6,817 nt of DNA, taken from NCBI GenBank assembly GCA_031282465.1, contig JAITDR010000077.1, positions 1 to 6,817 on the forward strand. Direction: 5' to 3'. The notes below the pieces were generated by a model. The model was not told the origin of the DNA. It ran no database searches and saw only the letters and a list, made by a program, of their open reading frames with translations. Shown here piece by piece: positions 1 through 5,632 of the stretch; the first letter of the stretch is position 1; each line of letters begins with the position of its first letter. Made by a program: the position numbers and the translations under genes. The DNA comes from Desulfovibrio sp. GTDB taxonomy: Bacteria > Desulfobacterota > Desulfovibrionia > Desulfovibrionales > Desulfovibrionaceae.

Positions 1-83
1 GCATTCAGGGTGAAAAGGCATTCAAGGCCGTGACCCTTATGACCAAATGTCCTTCCAAGTACCAAAAAGAAAACCGTATCTGA
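1..83 (+). CDS. ccmE: CcmE, periplasmic haem chaperone (3' end only, Cys-type)
   Basis: Only the last 26 codons are visible (reading from base 3, stop TGA at 81-83). The peptide ends LMTKCPSKYQKENRI. CcmE is a membrane-anchored periplasmic protein that carries haem from CcmC to CcmF. In E. coli the haem attaches covalently to the His of a HDENY motif preceded by VLAK. Here the aligned segment is LMTK-CPSKY, so the haem-binding position is a cysteine (codon 48-50) and the conserved tyrosine is at 60-62. This is the CXXXY type known from Desulfovibrio and archaea. Only six residues follow the tyrosine, against about 25 in E. coli, so the flexible C-terminal tail is nearly absent. ccmF starts 10 nt downstream. 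The identification rests on a short piece, but the motif and the operon position agree. Confidence 0.85.
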   Translation, partial: IQGEKAFKAVTLMTKCPSKYQKENRI

Positions 84-93
84 CGGCTGCGGT

Positions 94-2187
94 ATGATTA
101 TTTATAGTTTTGCCGCCGCCGTGTTGTACTGCGGTTTTTTTCTTGCCCTTGCCGCCGCCTTTGCCCTGCTTGCCGGGCTTTCTTTTTCTGCTGCATCCGC
201 AAACGGGGAGCATCGCAACCCCTTCGTCCGCTACGGAGCGCCCGGTATATTGCTACTTGCCGGCCTGCTGACCCTTGATTCGCTGATCCTGTTCCGTGCT
301 TTTGCGGTGCAGGATTTTGTCGTGGAGTATGTGGCTCAGTATTCCGATTCCACACTGCCCGCGGCCTACCGCATCACCGCTTTTTGGGCCGGACAGCCCG
401 GTTCCCTGCTGTTCTGGGCTTGGGCGGTTTCCCTGAGCGGAGCGTTGTTCGTGCTGCTTCCGGCTTACAAAAAACTCGGTACACGGACGCAGATGGGATT
501 CTGTCTTTTTTTCTGCGGCATCACGGCATTTTTTCTGCTCCTGCTGGCGGAATGGAACAATCCCTTTGAACTGCTGGACTTTGTGCCTGAAGACGGTCGC
601 GGGTTGAACCCTCTGCTGCAAAATCCCGGCATGGTCCTGCACCCGCCTTTGCTTTTTCTGGGTTACGGCGGTTTTGTGGTGCCCGGTTGTCTGGCCCTTG
701 CGCAAAGCGTCGGGAGGGCAGGGGAGCTGAAAACAACGGAAGCGTATTGGGGCGACATCGCGCGCCCGTTTATCCTCGCCGCATGGTCCCTGCTGACCGC
801 AGGCATAGTGCTCGGGGCGTGGTGGGCATATATGGAACTGGGCTGGGGCGGCTACTGGGCCTGGGATCCTGTGGAAAACGCCTCCTTGTTGCCCTGGCTC
901 ATTTCCTCAGCTTACCTGCACACTTCGGTCATCGGGCGCAAGCGCGGCAAACTGCGGCGCACCAATGTCTTTCTCATGTGTATGACCACCGTGTCCGCCT
1001 TTTTCGCCGCCTACCTTGTGCGCAGCGGTGTCGTGCAGTCCTTGCACGCGTTCTCGGATGAAGGCGTCGGCTTGCCTCTGCTGATATTTACGTTTGTCTT
1101 CCTGTACTTGGCAGGCGCAGCGGCACTGTGTACGGAAAACAAGGATGCGCGGCCTCTGGAAGACCTGAGCAGCAAGGAAGGTCTGCTCCTGTTCGTCGCC
1201 TGGCTGCTTTCGGCAGTATCGGCCGTTATCCTCATCGCGACCCTGTGGCCGGTCATCATCAACGCGCTTATCACGCTTTCGGCGCATTTGCCCGCCTTTG
1301 TCGCCGACCGCCTGCCGCAAACGCCCATGGGCCTTGATGCGTCGTTTTACAACCGCGCCTGTCTGCCTTTGCTTGCCCTGCCTGCGCTGCTGCTGCTTGT
1401 TTGCCCCGGACGCACATGGAAACTCCGCCCCAGGTCGAGCGGCTTCACCCGTCCCCGCCTGTTCTATACCGTGCTTGCCGCGGCCGCGGGCTTCGGTCTT
1501 GCGTTCCGCTTCGCCGGTATACAGCAGCCTGTTGCCCTAGCGGCGGCAACCTGTTCCACGGCCGGTGTTTTCGGCATCCTCCTGCACCTCTTTACCGGAC
1601 CGCGCCCGGCCTCCCTGCTCGCCGCGCACGGGACACATATCGGGTTGCTCCTGATGACCTTGGGCGTGGCCTTGTCCGGCCCCTATCAGCAAAAATACAC
1701 CCTGACTCTCGGCAGGGGAGAAACAGGCAAAGCCGGGCAATACCGCGTTACCGTCAAAGAACTGTACGAAGGTGAATCGCGTATCGGCGCGGACGGGCGG
1801 CCCGGATACCGTTTTGTGGAAGCGGAATTGCGCGTAAGCGCGGATGACGGAGCCCCGCTCGGCACGCTTGCCCCGCAGCGCAGGTTGTACGCCAAATTCG
1901 AACAGCAGAGTTTCGCAGAAGCCGTCACGCTTTTCGGCCCCGGCGACGAACTGTACGCCGTGCTGCTCGGCATCGACGAACGGACATTAAAGGCATCCCT
2001 GTCTTTCAACGTCAATCCTCTGGTCAACTGGATATGGCTCGGGGGAATCCTTATGTGCGTCTTCCCTGTCGCCGGCCTCGTGAGCAAACGGGCAGGCGGC
2101 CGCCCTGCGGGCGGAAGTGAGCTTGAAGGCGGTGAGGACGATGTCGCGGAGGCGGAAGAGACGCTGCAAACCACGGTTCCGGCCTGA
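94..2187 (+). CDS. ccmF: CcmF, cytochrome c haem lyase subunit
   Basis: Polytopic inner-membrane protein of 697 residues (E. coli CcmF is about 647) that transfers haem from CcmE to apocytochrome CXXCH motifs. The WWD haem-handling loop is clear at residues 251-262 (WGGYWAWDPVEN), preceded by W243-W244. The four histidines expected of the family are present: periplasmic H183 (in VLHPPL) and H318 (in QSLHAF), and membrane H276 (in YLHTS) and H515 (in THIG). About a dozen or more hydrophobic segments are followed by a periplasmic domain at about 530-640 and a last membrane segment (VNWIWLGGILM). Residues 665-697 form a Gly/Glu/Asp-rich tail predicted to be cytoplasmic. The segment WAGQPGSLLFW (Q101-P102) replaces the HE of E. 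coli WAGHEGSLLLW. The ATG at 94 fits the hydrophobic N-terminus; no good Shine-Dalgarno is seen and there is no upstream in-frame start. ccmA begins 3 nt after the stop. Confidence 0.97.
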   Translation: MIIYSFAAAVLYCGFFLALAAAFALLAGLSFSAASANGEHRNPFVRYGAPGILLLAGLLTLDSLILFRAFAVQDFVVEYVAQYSDSTLPAAYRITAFWAGQPGSLLFWAWAVSLSGALFVLLPAYKKLGTRTQMGFCLFFCGITAFFLLLLAEWNNPFELLDFVPEDGRGLNPLLQNPGMVLHPPLLFLGYGGFVVPGCLALAQSVGRAGELKTTEAYWGDIARPFILAAWSLLTAGIVLGAWWAYMELGWGGYWAWDPVENASLLPWLISSAYLHTSVIGRKRGKLRRTNVFLMCMTTVSAFFAAYLVRSGVVQSLHAFSDEGVGLPLLIFTFVFLYLAGAAALCTENKDARPLEDLSSKEGLLLFVAWLLSAVSAVILIATLWPVIINALITLSAHLPAFVADRLPQTPMGLDASFYNRACLPLLALPALLLLVCPGRTWKLRPRSSGFTRPRLFYTVLAAAAGFGLAFRFAGIQQPVALAAATCSTAGVFGILLHLFTGPRPASLLAAHGTHIGLLLMTLGVALSGPYQQKYTLTLGRGETGKAGQYRVTVKELYEGESRIGADGRPGYRFVEAELRVSADDGAPLGTLAPQRRLYAKFEQQSFAEAVTLFGPGDELYAVLLGIDERTLKASLSFNVNPLVNWIWLGGILMCVFPVAGLVSKRAGGRPAGGSELEGGEDDVAEAEETLQTTVPA

Positions 2188-2190
2188 GTC

Positions 2191-2832
2191 GTGTTGCTGC
2201 GCCTGAATGATATCGCCCGCTTTTACGGTCCGCGTCTTGTTTTCAGCGATATTTTTCTGGAGCTGGCGCGCGGTGACGTACTGCTGCTTTGCGGCCCGAA
2301 CGGTGCCGGCAAATCGACGCTGCTCAACATCATGGCAGGGCTTGCGCGTCCTTCATCCGGAACAGTGCTGTGTGACGAGGAACTCCGCATAAGCATGGTC
2401 GGTCACCACAGTTGCGTTTATGCCGAACTTTCCGCTTTGGAAAATCTGCGCTTCTGGACCGGGCTGCACGGATTGCGCCTGTCGGACAAGGAGCTGACCG
2501 GCACGCTGGAACGCATGCATCTCGCAGCTTTTGCGCATGAAAAGGCCGGAACCTTTTCCAGGGGCATGACGCAACGGCTCGATCTGGCCCGCGCGTTCAC
2601 GGTGAATCCGGATATTCTGCTTCTGGACGAACCGGCAAGCGGTCTGGACGAAGCCTCCCTAGCCGTTCTTCGGGACGAAACGGCGGCGGCGGCAGGCCGC
2701 GGCACGGGCATAGTCCTGATTACGCATCGTCCGGGGGAACTCTCTTTTCCGGGCTGCCGGGTCGCCCTGCTTGAAAACAAACGGCTGCGCCTGTATGAGG
2801 ATTTTGACGCCTTCCGTGAACGCGCAAATTGA
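2191..2832 (+). CDS. ccmA: CcmA, ATP-binding subunit of the haem exporter-like CcmAB complex
   Basis: Cytoplasmic ABC ATPase of 213 residues (E. coli CcmA 207). With CcmB it uses ATP to release haem-loaded CcmE from the CcmC-CcmD complex. The Walker A is GPNGAGKST at residues 35-43. The ABC signature is the CcmA-type SRGMTQR at 123-129. Walker B ILLLDEP lies at 142-148 with catalytic E147, and the switch histidine H179 is in LITHRP. All catalytic elements are intact. The start is GTG at 2191, 3 nt after the ccmF stop, and gives the typical N-terminus (LLRLNDIARFYG). No clear Shine-Dalgarno precedes it, which suggests translational coupling to ccmF (inference). A 104-nt spacer with palindromes separates it from ccmB, the largest gap in the operon. 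Confidence 0.96.
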   Translation: MLLRLNDIARFYGPRLVFSDIFLELARGDVLLLCGPNGAGKSTLLNIMAGLARPSSGTVLCDEELRISMVGHHSCVYAELSALENLRFWTGLHGLRLSDKELTGTLERMHLAAFAHEKAGTFSRGMTQRLDLARAFTVNPDILLLDEPASGLDEASLAVLRDETAAAAGRGTGIVLITHRPGELSFPGCRVALLENKRLRLYEDFDAFRERAN

Positions 2833-2840
2833 TTGTGTAT

Positions 2841-2900
2841 GTCTCCGGCAACCGGGGTGCTGCCCCGGACCCTCGGCCTGAGGGGGGCAGAGGGTGGAGT
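2841..2900. repeat. Palindromic, REP-like element in the ccmA-ccmB spacer
   Basis: The spacer holds a perfect 6-bp stem with a 5-nt loop, CCGGGG-TGCTG-CCCCGG (2852-2868). Next comes a 5-bp stem with a 5-nt loop, CCCTC-GGCCT-GAGGG (2870-2884). A competing longer stem pairs CTGCCC (2860-2865) with GGGCAG (2885-2890) around the second hairpin and excludes the first. No T-run follows, so this is not a standard intrinsic terminator, and it lies inside the operon. The layout (TCCGGC, then a GC-rich palindrome, then GGACCC and a second G-rich palindrome) resembles dispersed intergenic palindromic repeats I recall from Desulfovibrio genomes. That family assignment is inference from memory; the palindromes are seen directly. 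It could also modulate ccmB expression or mRNA stability. Confidence 0.55.
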
Positions 2901-2936
2901 TTCTATTGTGTCGTCAAATACGCAACCGGAAAGAGC

Positions 2937-3611
2937 ATGCTGAAAGCCGCCCTGATCATAGCCCGCAAAGACCTGCGCCTGACCGCGGAGCGTTCAGCCG
3001 GCCTTGCGCAGGCCGCGGCGCTCGGTTTGTTGCTTATTTTCCTTTTCAGCCTGTCCCTTGTGCCGGGGCAGCGCATGAGCGCGCAGGGGGCGGCCGCCGT
3101 CTTCTGGATGGCCTCGGCTTTCTGTCAGGTAATCATTTTCGGCATGCTGTACGGGTATGAAGGAAACAAGGGGCAAAAACAGGGCCTGCTCCTCGCGCCG
3201 ATTCCCGTACAAAGTATCTGGTTGGGCAAGGCCCTGGCGGGTATCGCCATGCTGGCGTGCGCTCAGGCGCTGTTTATCCCGGCTGCCGTAATTTTTCTCG
3301 GACAGGAGCCCGGCCCGGCATGGAAAGCGGGCTTGGCGGTTATTCTTATCTGCGATACGGGCATAGCGGTCGCTGGTTCCCTGACGGGAGCGCTCGCCCA
3401 CGGGCAGACCGGCAAGGAGTCGTTGTTGAGTATATTAGTTTTTCCTTTACTCGCGCCGCTTTTCCTCGGCGGCATCCGCGTGGGATCATCGGCTTTCGGC
3501 GGCTCGGATGAAGCGACGGGAGACTGGCTGGGCATCTGTCTGGCCTTTGACGCCGTGTTTACCGCCGCCGCGTTGCCCTTGTTTCCTTTTGCGTACAGTA
3601 CGGACGAATGA
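2937..3611 (+). CDS. ccmB: CcmB, membrane subunit of the CcmAB complex
   Basis: Integral membrane permease-like subunit of 224 residues (E. coli CcmB 220) that partners CcmA in releasing holo-CcmE. The N-terminus MLKAALIIARKDLRLTAERS is the cytoplasmic amphipathic start typical of CcmB. About six hydrophobic segments follow. The family region after the second segment is present in divergent form (YEGNKGQKQGLLLAPIPVQ, then WLGKALAG), as is the late motif VFPLLAPLFLGG. I chose the ATG at 2937 because it gives the family length and is preceded by GGA at 2928-2930. The frame stays open upstream to a TTG at 2829, but those 36 extra codons translate the palindromic spacer and resemble no CcmB N-terminus. 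ccmC begins one base after the stop. Confidence 0.94.
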   Translation: MLKAALIIARKDLRLTAERSAGLAQAAALGLLLIFLFSLSLVPGQRMSAQGAAAVFWMASAFCQVIIFGMLYGYEGNKGQKQGLLLAPIPVQSIWLGKALAGIAMLACAQALFIPAAVIFLGQEPGPAWKAGLAVILICDTGIAVAGSLTGALAHGQTGKESLLSILVFPLLAPLFLGGIRVGSSAFGGSDEATGDWLGICLAFDAVFTAAALPLFPFAYSTDE

Positions 3612-3612
3612 C

Positions 3613-4329
3613 ATGAACGATAAGGCGGGGCCGAAGCGGAATACAGGGGACCGCGTGTTCCGGCTCATCACTCCGGCGGCCCTGCTTGCGGGTCTTGCCC
3701 TTGCCCTGTGCTGGGTACTGATCTTTGTATATGCGCCGAGAGAGAGTACTCTGGGGTTGCCGCAGAAGATTTTTTATCTGCATCTGCCCTTGGCCTGGTG
3801 GGCGCTGAGCGGTTTTTTCCTGACTTTTGTCGCAAGCATAGTCTATCTACGCACCGGCAAAGAGCAGTGGGACGCCGCGGCCGCCGCATCCGCCGAAGTC
3901 AGCCTGATTTTTGCGTGTTCGGCTGTAATTTCCGGTTCCATCTGGGCCAGGGCGTCGTGGGGCGTCTGGTGGACTTGGGACGCCCGCCTGACCACGGCAT
4001 TGATCATGTGTTTTGTGTACGCCGGCTACCTTATTCTCCGCAGCCTGGACATGCCCCCGGCGCGCCGGGCGCGGGCCGGCGCCGTATTCGGCATAGCCGC
4101 CTTCCTTGATGTGCCTCTTGTGTTTTTCTCGGCCCGTCTGTGGAGCTATATCCATCCACCGTCCATCAGCCTGGAACCGGAAATGAAACTGACCCTGGCA
4201 GCCTGTCTGGCGGCGTTCGCGCCGCTTTGGTTCTGCCTGGCGGCATTGCGTATGAAACTTGACCTGGACGGGCGGCGTCTCGACGCACTACGGGCGGAAC
4301 GCCTGTCGCGCGAAGACCGGCGCTCATGA
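3613..4329 (+). CDS. ccmC: CcmC, haem-handling protein loading CcmE
   Basis: Six-segment inner-membrane protein of 238 residues (E. coli CcmC about 245) that presents haem to CcmE at the periplasmic face. The WWD tryptophan-rich motif is W116-GVWWTWD-123, followed by ARLTTALIM. The two periplasmic haem-ligand histidines are present: H57 in YLHLPLAWW and H181 in SYIHPPS, matching E. coli H60 and H184. The loop before the first histidine, APRESTLGLPQKIFY, is characteristic of the family. The ATG at 3613 gives the usual length and lies one base after the ccmB stop, so translation is probably coupled; an in-frame upstream extension would overlap ccmB by about 100 bases and is unlikely. ccmD follows after 19 nt. 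Confidence 0.96.
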   Translation: MNDKAGPKRNTGDRVFRLITPAALLAGLALALCWVLIFVYAPRESTLGLPQKIFYLHLPLAWWALSGFFLTFVASIVYLRTGKEQWDAAAAASAEVSLIFACSAVISGSIWARASWGVWWTWDARLTTALIMCFVYAGYLILRSLDMPPARRARAGAVFGIAAFLDVPLVFFSARLWSYIHPPSISLEPEMKLTLAACLAAFAPLWFCLAALRMKLDLDGRRLDALRAERLSREDRRS

Positions 4330-4336
4330 TAAACGC

Positions 4337-4340
4337 GAGG
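4337..4340 (+). promoter_or_regulatory. Ribosome binding site that selects the ccmD TTG start
   Basis: GAGG at 4337-4340 lies 8 nt before the TTG at 4349, ideal Shine-Dalgarno spacing. The alternative in-frame ATG at 4370 has no comparable purine-rich site at the right distance, so this site argues for the TTG. Confidence 0.55.
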
Positions 4341-4348
4341 TATCCTCT

Positions 4349-4501
4349 TTGGACAGTTACGAATGGATTATGTACGCCGGAATTGCCGTCTGGTGTGTGC
4401 TGGGACTGTACTTGGCCGTTCTGGCGCGCAGGCAGGCGCAGTTGTCCGAACGCGCGGCCCGTGCGGCCGCGTCCGAAGAGAATGGGGAGAGCGGAGAATG
4501 A
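4349..4501 (+). CDS. ccmD: CcmD, small membrane partner of CcmC
   Basis: A 50-residue protein beginning DSYEWIMYAGIAVW after the initiator. It has one transmembrane helix (about residues 7-26) followed by a basic juxtamembrane stretch (ARRQAQ) and a charged Ala/Glu-rich cytoplasmic tail. This is the standard CcmD plan: short N-terminus, one helix with an early conserved tyrosine (Y9 here), and a positively charged C-terminal side. CcmD binds CcmC and helps release haem-loaded CcmE. The start is probably TTG at 4349, supported by GAGG 8 nt upstream; ATG at 4370 would leave 43 residues and cut into the helix. The stop TGA overlaps the next gene's ATG (ATGA, 4498-4501). Primary-sequence conservation in CcmD is low, so the call rests on topology and position after ccmC. 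Confidence 0.82.
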   Translation: MDSYEWIMYAGIAVWCVLGLYLAVLARRQAQLSERAARAAASEENGESGE

Positions 4502-5172
4502 TGCGGAACCTATCGACCGCAGGCAAATTTCTGCTCCTGCCCGTGTTCGTCGGACTGGCGGTCATGCTCGCCGTTTCCCTGCACGGTCTCTTCGCCTCGC
4601 CGCGCCTTGAAAATGGCGGCGGCAGTCCCGAGTCTGCCGTGCATCGGCCCGCCGCAAGCAGGGATCAGGGCGTCACGGACGCCATGCCCGGAACGACTTC
4701 GTCACCGCAGAAGGAGCAGGCCGGCACGGTCCGCATGCCCGATGCGGCGGCGCCGCCGGATTTGTTGCAGGAACAGGCCGACGAAATGGCGGCCCTGATG
4801 CGGACCTTGCGCGACAACCCCAATGATGCCGACAACCTGTACAAGATTGCTGAGATATTCGTCCGGGCAGGCGACCAGGCTCGCGCGGAAATCTTTCTGA
4901 ACCGCGCCCTGTTAAGCCGGCCTGCGGATGTGCGCGCCCGCGTCATGCTCGGCAACATCCTGTTCAAACAGAACAAAATGCGGGAAGCTGCGGCTGCTTA
5001 TGAGGAACTGCTCAAAATTTCGGAAGATGCCGACACCTTGTACAACCTCGCCGTGCTCCGGAAGTATCATTTGAACGACAAGGCCGGGGCCGAAGCGCTC
5101 CTGCGCAGGCTGCTCAGACTGAACGACGCGCCTCCCGAAACATTGGAAAAAGCCCGTAAGGAACTGCAATGA
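4498..5172 (+). CDS. Membrane-anchored TPR protein, CcmI/CycH-like candidate
   Basis: A 224-residue protein with one N-terminal membrane segment (residues 11-32), a Pro/Ala/Gly/Ser-rich linker (about 33-90) and a C-terminal helical region with about three tetratricopeptide repeats (about 110-142, 143-175 and 177-209; for example NLYKIAEIFVRAGDQARAEI, then ARVMLGNILFKQNKMREAAA). The short basic N-terminus suggests the TPR domain is periplasmic (inference). In classical System I, the TPR domain of CcmI/CycH, or of E. coli CcmH, binds apocytochrome C-termini; this protein could do the same. It has no cysteine at all, so it cannot supply the redox function of CcmH. GGGGAG at 4484-4489 lies 8 nt before the ATG. 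It overlaps ccmD by 4 nt and the next gene by 4 nt. The TPR fold is confident; the specific role is inferred from context. Confidence 0.85.
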   Translation: MMRNLSTAGKFLLLPVFVGLAVMLAVSLHGLFASPRLENGGGSPESAVHRPAASRDQGVTDAMPGTTSSPQKEQAGTVRMPDAAAPPDLLQEQADEMAALMRTLRDNPNDADNLYKIAEIFVRAGDQARAEIFLNRALLSRPADVRARVMLGNILFKQNKMREAAAAYEELLKISEDADTLYNLAVLRKYHLNDKAGAEALLRRLLRLNDAPPETLEKARKELQ

Positions 5173-5576
5173 CCTTGAATCCCGACGGGGTGCTCAACGC
5201 CATAGCCTTCGTCGCCGAACGAAAAATTGAAGAAGCGGCGGCTGAGGGTGCCTTTGACGATCTGCCGGGCGCGGGTTCACCTCTGCACATGGAAGACCTT
5301 TCGCATCTCCCGCCGGAAATGCGCACGGCCTACATACTGTTGCGCAATGCAGGCTATCTGGAAGAATCCGTTCCCGCGGGACGCCGTGTGAACATGGGCG
5401 ACCTCCTTGCCGCCGCCCCGGAAGAAAAAGACGTGTACGGCAAGATGCGTCGCCTCAAAGTACTGACGGAGCGCGTCCGCAGAGAAGAAGCAAAACTGTT
5501 GCCCGAAACGGCAGGAAAAACGAAAGCCGACCCTGAAGATTCCCCTTACCTGGAAAAGCTCATAAAACGCGTTTGA
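5169..5576 (+). CDS. DUF1992 family protein (DnaJC28-like conserved domain)
   Basis: A 135-residue soluble protein without a signal peptide or membrane segment. The N-terminal half carries the DUF1992 signature: AERKIEEAAAEGAFDDLPG (residues 16-34), then GSPL (36-39), then LPPEMRTAYILLRNAGY (47-63), close to the family pattern of ERKI-EA--G-FD-LPG-G-PL and later R-AY-ILKNAG. The C-terminal half is charged and helical. The family includes E. coli YhdN and the conserved region of eukaryotic DNAJC28; I know of no established biochemical function, and there is no J-domain HPD motif here. AAGGAA at 5158-5163 lies 5 nt before the ATG, which overlaps the TPR gene's stop (ATGA). It is the last gene of the operon; gatA converges on it. 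A link to cytochrome c maturation is suggested only by the overlap. Confidence 0.9.
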   Translation: MTLNPDGVLNAIAFVAERKIEEAAAEGAFDDLPGAGSPLHMEDLSHLPPEMRTAYILLRNAGYLEESVPAGRRVNMGDLLAAAPEEKDVYGKMRRLKVLTERVRREEAKLLPETAGKTKADPEDSPYLEKLIKRV

Positions 5577-5599
5577 TCAGAAATTTCATCAGAAATTCC
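5576..5599. repeat. Two-copy 12-bp tandem repeat at the end of the DUF1992 gene
   Basis: ATCAGAAATTTC (5576-5587) is followed directly by ATCAGAAATTCC (5588-5599), matching at 11 of 12 positions. The first copy begins with the last base of the TGA stop. It is AT-rich against a GC-rich background. The rest of the 56-nt convergent spacer holds only the short palindrome CGGATCCG (5609-5616), with no stem followed by a T-run on either strand. It is probably a local duplication without known function. Confidence 0.5.
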
Positions 5600-5632
5600 T
5601 TAGGCGGACGGATCCGGAGGTGGATTGAAACA

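Noticed and set aside
253..705. 150-codon ORF on the - strand within ccmF
   Set aside because: Gln/Arg/Lys-rich low-quality translation antisense to conserved CcmF segments; an artefact of the GC-rich code.
1478..1489. Perfect 12-bp palindrome CCGCGGCCGCGG
   Set aside because: Lies inside ccmF in an alanine-rich membrane segment; explained by GC-rich Ala codons.
1686..2174. 162-codon ORF on the - strand opposite the ccmF 3' part
   Set aside because: Shadow of ccmF; Ser/Pro/Arg-rich translation with no recognisable domain, and the opposite frame encodes a clear CcmF periplasmic domain.
2852..2884. Intrinsic terminator between ccmA and ccmB
   Set aside because: The hairpins are strong but no T-run follows, and essential partner genes continue downstream.
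3508..3612. In-frame upstream extension of ccmC into ccmB
   Set aside because: It would add 35 residues and overlap ccmB by about 100 bases; the ATG at 3613 gives the family length and N-terminus.
4326..4610. 94-codon ORF starting with an ATGA overlap at the ccmC stop
   Set aside because: The overlap looks attractive, but the translation is Arg/Pro-rich and out of frame with both ccmD and the TPR gene, which explain the same bases.
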